Source: an uncultured Lachnoclostridium sp. (GTDB lineage Bacteria > Bacillota > Clostridia > Lachnospirales > Lachnospiraceae). Taken from it: a stretch of DNA of 64,000 bases. The first letter of the stretch is position 1. The number at the start of each line of letters is the position of its first letter. Below the pieces are notes generated by a model. That model searched no databases and was not told where the DNA came from. It saw nothing but the letters and a program-made list of their open reading frames with translations. Below, piece by piece: positions 59,260 through 64,000 of this stretch. The stretch is from assembly GCA_944381625.1 (NCBI GenBank), contig CALWLW010000007.1, positions 64,001 through 128,000 on the forward strand, given 5' to 3'. The translations under genes were made by a program, and so were the position numbers.

Positions 59260-60012
59260 ATGGCAGTAAAACAAACGGCAGGCAGAAAAGATCTGGGAGA
59301 ATTCGCTCCGAAATTTGCAGAACTGAACGACGACGTACTGTTCGGCGAAGTGTGGAGCCGGGAAGACAAGCTTTCCCTCAGAGACCGCAGTCTGGTCACC
59401 GTGGTAGCCCTGATGTCCATGGGACTTACAGATTCTTCCTTCCAGTATCATCTGATGACGGCTAAGAAAAATGGAATCACAAAGACGGAGATCGCGGAGA
59501 TCCTGACCCATGCGGCATTCTATGCCGGCTGGCCGAAAGCCTGGGCCGCGTTCCGCATGGCGAAAGAGGTATGGGCGGAGGAGACTGACGGAGGCGCCAG
59601 GGCGGAGCATGAAAACGCCATGGTATTTCCCATAGGTGCGCCCAACGACGGGTTCGCCCAGTATTTTATCGGGCAGAGCTATCTTGCCCCTGTGTCCACC
59701 TCTCAGGTGGGAATTTTCAATGTGACCTTTGAACCGGGCTGCCGGAACAACTGGCACATTCATCACGCGGATAAAGGCGGCGGCCAGATTCTGATCTGCG
59801 TGGCAGGCCGCAGCTATTATCAGGAGGAGGGCAAAGAAGCCCAGGAACTCCTTCCGGGCGACGTGGTCAACATTCCGGTGGGCGTCAAGCACTGGCACGG
59901 GGCGGCTCCCGACAGCTGGTTCTCTCATCTGGCCGTGGAGGTTCCCGGAGAAAACACCTCCAACGAATGGCTGGAGCCGGTTGGCGATGAAGTATATTCG
60001 CTGCTGAAATAA
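59260..60012 (+). CDS. Carboxymuconolactone decarboxylase-like protein with cupin domain
   Basis: A 250-residue two-domain protein. Residues 1-105 are a gamma-CMD/AhpD-like domain (RDRSLVTVVALMSMG and LTHAAFYAGWPKAWAAF); the CxxC of AhpD peroxidases is absent, so peroxidase activity is unlikely. Residues 130-250 are a cupin with metal-type ligands in NNWHIHHADKGGGQIL and VGVKHWHG. The substrate is unknown; fused proteins of this kind are widespread and often next to TetR regulators. AGGAGG precedes the ATG. Confidence 0.9.
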   Translation: MAVKQTAGRKDLGEFAPKFAELNDDVLFGEVWSREDKLSLRDRSLVTVVALMSMGLTDSSFQYHLMTAKKNGITKTEIAEILTHAAFYAGWPKAWAAFRMAKEVWAEETDGGARAEHENAMVFPIGAPNDGFAQYFIGQSYLAPVSTSQVGIFNVTFEPGCRNNWHIHHADKGGGQILICVAGRSYYQEEGKEAQELLPGDVVNIPVGVKHWHGAAPDSWFSHLAVEVPGENTSNEWLEPVGDEVYSLLK

Positions 60013-60120
60013 TGCAGGCTCTTACAACGGCAAAAGGCACCAAGAAAGGCGGCTGCGCATAAAACAGCATCAACCAATAAACTGAATTAAGGTAGCTGCC
60101 GTACAGGATGTGAGAAAAAC

Positions 60121-60155
60121 GGACATATCGCCGCATGGTGATATGTCCATTTTTT
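60121..60155 (+). terminator. Terminator after the CMD-cupin gene
   Basis: GGACATATC (60121-60129) pairs with GATATGTCC (60140-60148), extended by an inner CC/GG, then ATTTTTT. Confidence 0.85.
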
Positions 60156-60328
60156 GATAAGAATCTATCTGTTAAATCAGTTAGTGACAGATAAACTTTT
60201 CGATTGCCAAAAACATATATAGGAAAAATACCGGCAGGCTGAAATGATGTAGATTTGTTCATGGTTTTGTGCTATATTTTTTTCAAAAGTAACAGAACGA
60301 CAAATCGAAATTTATGGAGATGGAAATT

Positions 60329-60868
60329 GTGGAAAAGAGAACGTACATTGCTTTTCTGATAAGTATTTTAATTTTAGCGGGGTGTGGAAAAACAGCAGGA
60401 AGTGGAGAAACTGTTGAAGATAAGGTAATATCAAAGATGACGAGTACAGAAAATAGTGATACCTTACAAATTGAAACTGAACAGTCAGCGCAAATTGAGG
60501 ATTCAACTCTGGAAGAATCAAATAACTTAGCTGAAACAAAATTTACTGGAAGATATGTGGATGATTTAGGCTCTGGTTATGAAAAATCTGAAATGATAAT
60601 TACAAAGCAGGATGATGGGGATTTTGTTGTTGATTTCGGAGTTTATAAGTTGTTATATGTTACTGCTGCATTAGGAAAATATAATCAAGAAACCAATACG
60701 TTGAGTTTTGAAGGGATAGATGATAATGGAAATGAGATTGCTGCATCAGTCTTTCCAGAAGAAAATTATCTTTCCGTAATATTAATAAAATCACCATATT
60801 CTGATGTATCAAAGGGAACCGTTTTGAAATATTATCCAGAAGGATACTATCCCGTAGAAGCCCATTAG
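60329..60868 (+). CDS. Putative lipoprotein of unknown function
   Basis: A protein of about 179 residues. A GTG at 60329, six bases after GGAGATGG, gives a compact lipoprotein signal (MEKRTYIAFLISILILAGC); ATG codons at 60314 and 60320 are alternatives. After the LAGC lipobox comes a Glu/Ser/Thr-rich linker, then a domain of about 105 residues (FTGRYVDDLGSGYEKSEM and FVVDFGVYKLLYVTA) that looks like an all-beta fold. The gene is distinctly AT-rich compared with the neighbours, suggesting transfer. No family recognised. Confidence 0.75.
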   Translation: MEKRTYIAFLISILILAGCGKTAGSGETVEDKVISKMTSTENSDTLQIETEQSAQIEDSTLEESNNLAETKFTGRYVDDLGSGYEKSEMIITKQDDGDFVVDFGVYKLLYVTAALGKYNQETNTLSFEGIDDNGNEIAASVFPEENYLSVILIKSPYSDVSKGTVLKYYPEGYYPVEAH

Positions 60869-60918
60869 ATGGCGATTGTAACAACTTCCCATTTATCGAA
60901 CAGCATACTGGAAAAAAC

Positions 60919-60950
60919 GGGGCTATTTCAATTCGGGAATAGCCTCTTTC
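60919..60950 (+). terminator. Terminator of the lipoprotein gene
   Basis: GGGGCTATT (60919-60927) pairs with AATAGCCTC (60938-60946), one G-T pair, followed by TTTC. Confidence 0.75.
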
Positions 60951-61037
60951 TTATATCCCTTGATGAATAAATCTGTATTAGCCTTTACTCCCCTACTCCG
61001 GGAACACAAAAGGGAATTGGTAGTTACCTTACAGCCT

Positions 61038-61502
61038 TTATCTTTCGTTGACGTTTTCGCCCTGCACATCCCCTGAGCAGTATTTTTCCAGTTCCCTTTT
61101 CAGCCGCTCATATCTCAGGCGCTTTTCTTCTTTTGCAAAATGCACTTCCCGGAACTGTTCCGGATTACCCTCATAATTCAGGATCTCATCGTCGAACTGC
61201 TCGCTGGTCAGGTCAAACCGGTTCTCACCCACCACATTATAACAATGGTAATTTCCGCCGGGACGAAGTATACCGTACACCTTACCGCCAAAAATGTCCT
61301 GGGCCAGAAACGCTGTGATCGAGCATTGTCCCAGCGTCCGGTTCTCCGGCGTCCAGTTCTGCCGAAGCCGCGGTGCGCAGGTGTCCGCGCACCATATATT
61401 AGAAAGCGCGTCATATAAGTCCTGCGGCGTCTGTATTCCCTTGTACTTGTCCGTAATTGCGGGAACAACCGCCTGCTCCCATCCCCAGAATTTATATACC
61501 AT
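61038..61502 (-). CDS. YunG-like protein of unknown function
   Basis: A 154-residue cytosolic protein. The conserved-looking core is WCADTCAPRLRQNWT, LGQCSITAFLAQDIFGG, RPGGNYHCYNVV and FDLTSEQF, which resembles the Bacillus YunG family; the Cys and His in these blocks suggest a papain-like or transglutaminase-like fold, but no activity is known to me. AAGGAGG lies eight bases before the ATG. It is an isolated gene on the minus strand. Confidence 0.75.
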   Translation of the reverse strand: MVYKFWGWEQAVVPAITDKYKGIQTPQDLYDALSNIWCADTCAPRLRQNWTPENRTLGQCSITAFLAQDIFGGKVYGILRPGGNYHCYNVVGENRFDLTSEQFDDEILNYEGNPEQFREVHFAKEEKRLRYERLKRELEKYCSGDVQGENVNER

Positions 61503-61714
61503 ATCTATAGATCCTCCTTGTCCGTTCTGTGCAAAAGGGCCTTACCGTCTTGTACAGCAAAGCTTTCCCGCATCTGATGGCAGTATACCATACAGGCCGG
61601 AAGAAATCCACCGGCGCACCCTTAAAAATCGAATCGTAAAAAGTTTAACCATTTAAAGTGCACGGGCTCCTGTACCCATACCACTTTATACTTATCGAAT
61701 ACTCGCCTCCCTTT

Positions 61715-63598
61715 CTACTCAAAACAACTGATAAATGCAGCAAAATCCCTGGCCTCAATAATCTGTCCCAGCGCTGTTTTATCACAGAGAAGATCCACCA
61801 GCCCGCCATAGATCGTTGAGAACTTATCGTTGTCAGCCTCATTTACGGCAATCATAAATACGCAGGAGATCTTTGCGTCGTCCCAGAGTATACCTTCTTC
61901 TTCAATAAGCACACAAAACTGGGTGAATTTGGCGTCCAGTTCAATGGCATGGGGTACCGCGAAGCTCTCAAAAAAACAGGTTGATGCAAGCGCTTCCCTG
62001 TGCATGACCGACTCTGTGAATCCCTGCCGGCAGATGCCCATATGCTCCAGATGATGCCCCAGGAATCGAATGGCTTCTTCCTTCGTTCGGATGCCCTCAT
62101 TGCGAAAAAAGAGAGCTTGATTAAAGTAAGTAAGCAGCAGGCTGCGGTATTGCAGATTCTGGTGTTCCAATAGAATCCGATCCAGTCTGTTTTCCACAGC
62201 CAGAGAATCAGACTTTTGATAGAAAGGACTTATCAGGAGCGTCTGCGCTCCCAGGATATGAAGCGGTATGGTATGGATAATCAGATCGATATTCTGCGTG
62301 GAAAGATTGCTGGGAATACTTGTGAGCACATCCACAATCTGAAGCTTTTCAGCAAAATCCGTCTGCAGCCGCCTGGAAAGATACTCTGCGATATGATGAT
62401 ATTCTTCGCAGATCAACAGCACGCGCACATAATCACGCCCAATGGAAGGGCGGATCATCAGCCCAATATAGATACTTAATAAATTAATTTCATCCTCAAT
62501 CACATTAATATGAAATTCTTTTTCCAGAGTATGGGCCAGATGCACGCTGACGTCATAAATGAAGGGATTCAGCTCCCGTACATTTTCCGATACTAGGTTC
62601 GTCACATATTGAGAATTTCTCGCCCGCCGGATCAGCGCCATAATGTGATAGACAAAATTATTTAAAAAAGAGGGGTCATGAAAATCCAACCTGTAATAAT
62701 TGAATGTCTCCAAAATTATTTTTTCAATGAAAAACAATTGATGCTCATGATCCTCCTGGCTGGGAGCCGGACAGGCAGCCTTAATATGGCCTGCGATAAG
62801 TACGCCGATAAAAGAGATATCTTCACTCCCAAACAGGAAGCTCCAATGCTCTCCCAATTTTTCACAGATTTCTTCCGCTATTTGATATTCTGTGGAATCC
62901 GGATGAATGTTCAGCTCCGGATATTCCGTGGGAAAATGGTTTCGGATGCGGGACAGGCATACCATCAGATTGATAATTAAGTTTGAGGTATGGCATGGTT
63001 CCAGATAATAATTATGTTTGTGAATGGCCTGTACAACAATATCCTGAATACGGGTAAAATTCAGGTCCATAAAATATTTCCCGATGGCGTCCGGACTGTT
63101 AAAGTTCGCATCGGTTTCCCGCACGATCATGTCATAGATAAGCTGGCGTTTATTGTTTTCATTCCCCTGGATAGAAATATAATTGCGCTTTTTAGAAAGC
63201 GACAGATGGTATTTCTGCAAAATTTCATCCAACTTTTTTAACTTTCTGTTCGCGGCCGAAGAACTTAAATAAAGCTGGTCACAGAGAGTGTCAAAATGAA
63301 TGGAAGCATGATCCAGGATCAAAAGCTTCAGAAGCGCTGTAAGGTCAGAATCCATCTCCAGAGCCCGCGACTGCCTCACAAGTATGAACCGGTCCTTCAT
63401 CACCGCTCTGTTAATACTGTATCCATGACCATCAGATAAGATCAGACGGCCAAAATCCCCATGGTTAATATCCCTTACTTCATTCTGAACTGTACGCAGG
63501 GAAACGTCAAGCGCTTCTGAGAGTTGTTTACCGGAAAGCGGCACGTCTGACTGATCCAGCAGCTGCAGTAATTTTATTTGCCGAAATGTAAAATCCAT
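61715..63598 (-). CDS. BglG/MtlR-type regulator with PRD and PTS EIIA-like domains
   Basis: A 627-residue PTS-controlled transcription factor. Domains in order: N-terminal HTH (PLSGKQLSEALDVSLRTVQ), a second HTH near residue 100, PRD1 (about 185-290), PRD2 (about 300-395; conserved His in YHIMALIRRARN and HLAHTLEKEF), a degenerate EIIB-like part (VRVLLICEEYHH) and a C-terminal EIIA2 domain with the phospho-His site FAVPHAIE. It probably activates the divergent GH4 phospho-glycosidase operon when its sugar is transported. Confidence 0.92.
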   Translation of the reverse strand: MDFTFRQIKLLQLLDQSDVPLSGKQLSEALDVSLRTVQNEVRDINHGDFGRLILSDGHGYSINRAVMKDRFILVRQSRALEMDSDLTALLKLLILDHASIHFDTLCDQLYLSSSAANRKLKKLDEILQKYHLSLSKKRNYISIQGNENNKRQLIYDMIVRETDANFNSPDAIGKYFMDLNFTRIQDIVVQAIHKHNYYLEPCHTSNLIINLMVCLSRIRNHFPTEYPELNIHPDSTEYQIAEEICEKLGEHWSFLFGSEDISFIGVLIAGHIKAACPAPSQEDHEHQLFFIEKIILETFNYYRLDFHDPSFLNNFVYHIMALIRRARNSQYVTNLVSENVRELNPFIYDVSVHLAHTLEKEFHINVIEDEINLLSIYIGLMIRPSIGRDYVRVLLICEEYHHIAEYLSRRLQTDFAEKLQIVDVLTSIPSNLSTQNIDLIIHTIPLHILGAQTLLISPFYQKSDSLAVENRLDRILLEHQNLQYRSLLLTYFNQALFFRNEGIRTKEEAIRFLGHHLEHMGICRQGFTESVMHREALASTCFFESFAVPHAIELDAKFTQFCVLIEEEGILWDDAKISCVFMIAVNEADNDKFSTIYGGLVDLLCDKTALGQIIEARDFAAFISCFE

Positions 63599-63679
63599 AC
63601 CAAATATACCCCCTCCGCGTGTAAGGTTTCACCATTTTTCATATTATAACAAACATAATATTGGCAGAACAATTTTATT

Positions 63680-63699
63680 TTTGCGGTGGTCCCCGCAAA
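63680..63699. promoter_or_regulatory. Perfect dyad between the PRD regulator and the GH4 gene
   Basis: TTTGCGG-N6-CCGCAAA in the 206-base divergent gap. It is a candidate binding site for the PRD regulator, about 105 bases before the GH4 start codon. Confidence 0.5.
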
Positions 63700-63804
63700 T
63701 GGAGAAATTGAAATTTAAAAAGTCAGAGAATAAAATGGAACCAGGTAGAGGACCGGCCCATACACACTTATCAACAATTATGCTAAGAAGAAAGGATCAT
63801 TCCC

Positions 63805-64000
63805 ATGAAAAAGTATTCTCTTGTTATCTGCGGTGGCGGAAGCACCTATACTCCCGATTTAATGGAGCTTCTCTGCTACGCACAAAAGGAATTTCCCTTA
63901 AAAAAAATCGTTCTTTATGATACGGATGCAGAACGTCAGGAACCCATTGGAAAATACGGCGAAGTATTGTTCCGAGAATATTATGAGAATGTGGAGTTTT
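63805..64000 (+). CDS. Family GH4 6-phospho-glycosidase, N-terminal part (runs off window)
   Basis: The ATG at 63805 follows AAAGGAT. The first 65 residues begin MKKYSLVICGGGSTYTPDLM, the NAD-binding loop typical of GH4 6-phospho-alpha- or beta-glucosidases, followed by KKIVLYDTDAERQ. These enzymes hydrolyse phosphorylated disaccharides brought in by a PTS, using NAD and Mn. The 3' end and the accompanying PTS genes lie outside the window, so alpha or beta specificity cannot be given. Confidence 0.88.
   Translation, partial: MKKYSLVICGGGSTYTPDLMELLCYAQKEFPLKKIVLYDTDAERQEPIGKYGEVLFREYYENVEF

Noticed and set aside
59260-59575. AhpD-type peroxidase activity of the CMD-cupin protein
   Set aside because: The catalytic CxxC of AhpD is missing from the CMD domain.
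1-64000. CRISPR array, prophage or complete insertion sequence
   Set aside because: No regularly spaced repeats, cas genes, phage structural genes, integrase or intact transposase were seen on either strand.

Overview
The window looks like chromosomal DNA of a spore-forming anaerobic Firmicute, most likely a gut Lachnospiraceae-type Clostridium. The reasons are sporulation genes (spmB, spoIID, spoIIQ, a tandem Spo0A-box promoter), oxygen-defence genes of strict anaerobes (PerR, rubrerythrin, hybrid-cluster protein), Ile T-box and FMN riboswitches of Firmicute type, AGGAGG ribosome binding sites, and protein sequences of Lachnospiraceae flavour. No rRNA, CRISPR array, prophage or intact insertion sequence was seen; there is one tRNA (Lys, CTT).

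Layout. 1-3 kb: tail of a nucleoside hydrolase, glpP and metG. 3.1-11.7 kb: one minus-strand operon, mglB-mglA-mglC (galactose/glucose-type ABC importer), then a membrane-anchored sugar-binding protein, a YesM-type sensor kinase, a YesN-type regulator and an esterase: import, sensing and processing of a sugar in one unit. 11.8-14.7 kb: DUF885 hydrolase overlapping a convergent MarR gene, then spmB. 14.7-20.8 kb: a complete GDP-L-fucose pathway (gmd, fcl, manC, manA, phosphohexomutase) facing an AraC regulator. 22-25 kb: rarA, PadR plus HAAS-domain membrane protein, and a CDP-alcohol phosphatidyltransferase. 25-28 kb: AT-rich accessory stretch with a MazF/PemK-like protein behind a structured leader and terminator, decayed DNA, a secreted protein and a DUF4367 membrane protein. 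28-32.7 kb: murG, two tandem ECF sigma factors with a HIT protein, a sensorless histidine kinase and a GIY-YIG/HD fusion. 32.8-36.9 kb: tRNA-Lys, Fic protein, PD-(D/E)XK-like protein, trmB, a DnaA-box cluster and an HD phosphohydrolase. 37-38.4 kb: PerR and rubrerythrin with clear operators. 38.4-50 kb: NlpC/P60 hydrolase, hemolysin III protein, spoIID-spoIIQ, ileS-glgP under an Ile T-box, and a D,D-carboxypeptidase. 50-54 kb: Crp/Fnr regulator with hcp, an AbiE toxin-antitoxin pair, a candidate small RNA and a flavodoxin. 54.5-58.5 kb: ribDEBAH under an FMN riboswitch. 58.5-64 kb: TetR with a CMD-cupin protein, a lipoprotein, a YunG-like protein, a PRD/PTS regulator and the start of a GH4 6-phospho-glycosidase.

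Most of the window is ordinary core genome with well-formed regulatory sites. The most unusual points are the MazF-like gene preceded by a two-repeat structured RNA and an intrinsic terminator (type III toxin-antitoxin-like layout), the Spo0A-box-controlled sensorless kinase, the DnaA-box cluster without dnaA, the GIY-YIG/HD fusion, two families of short dispersed palindromic repeats, and glycogen phosphorylase placed behind an isoleucine T-box.
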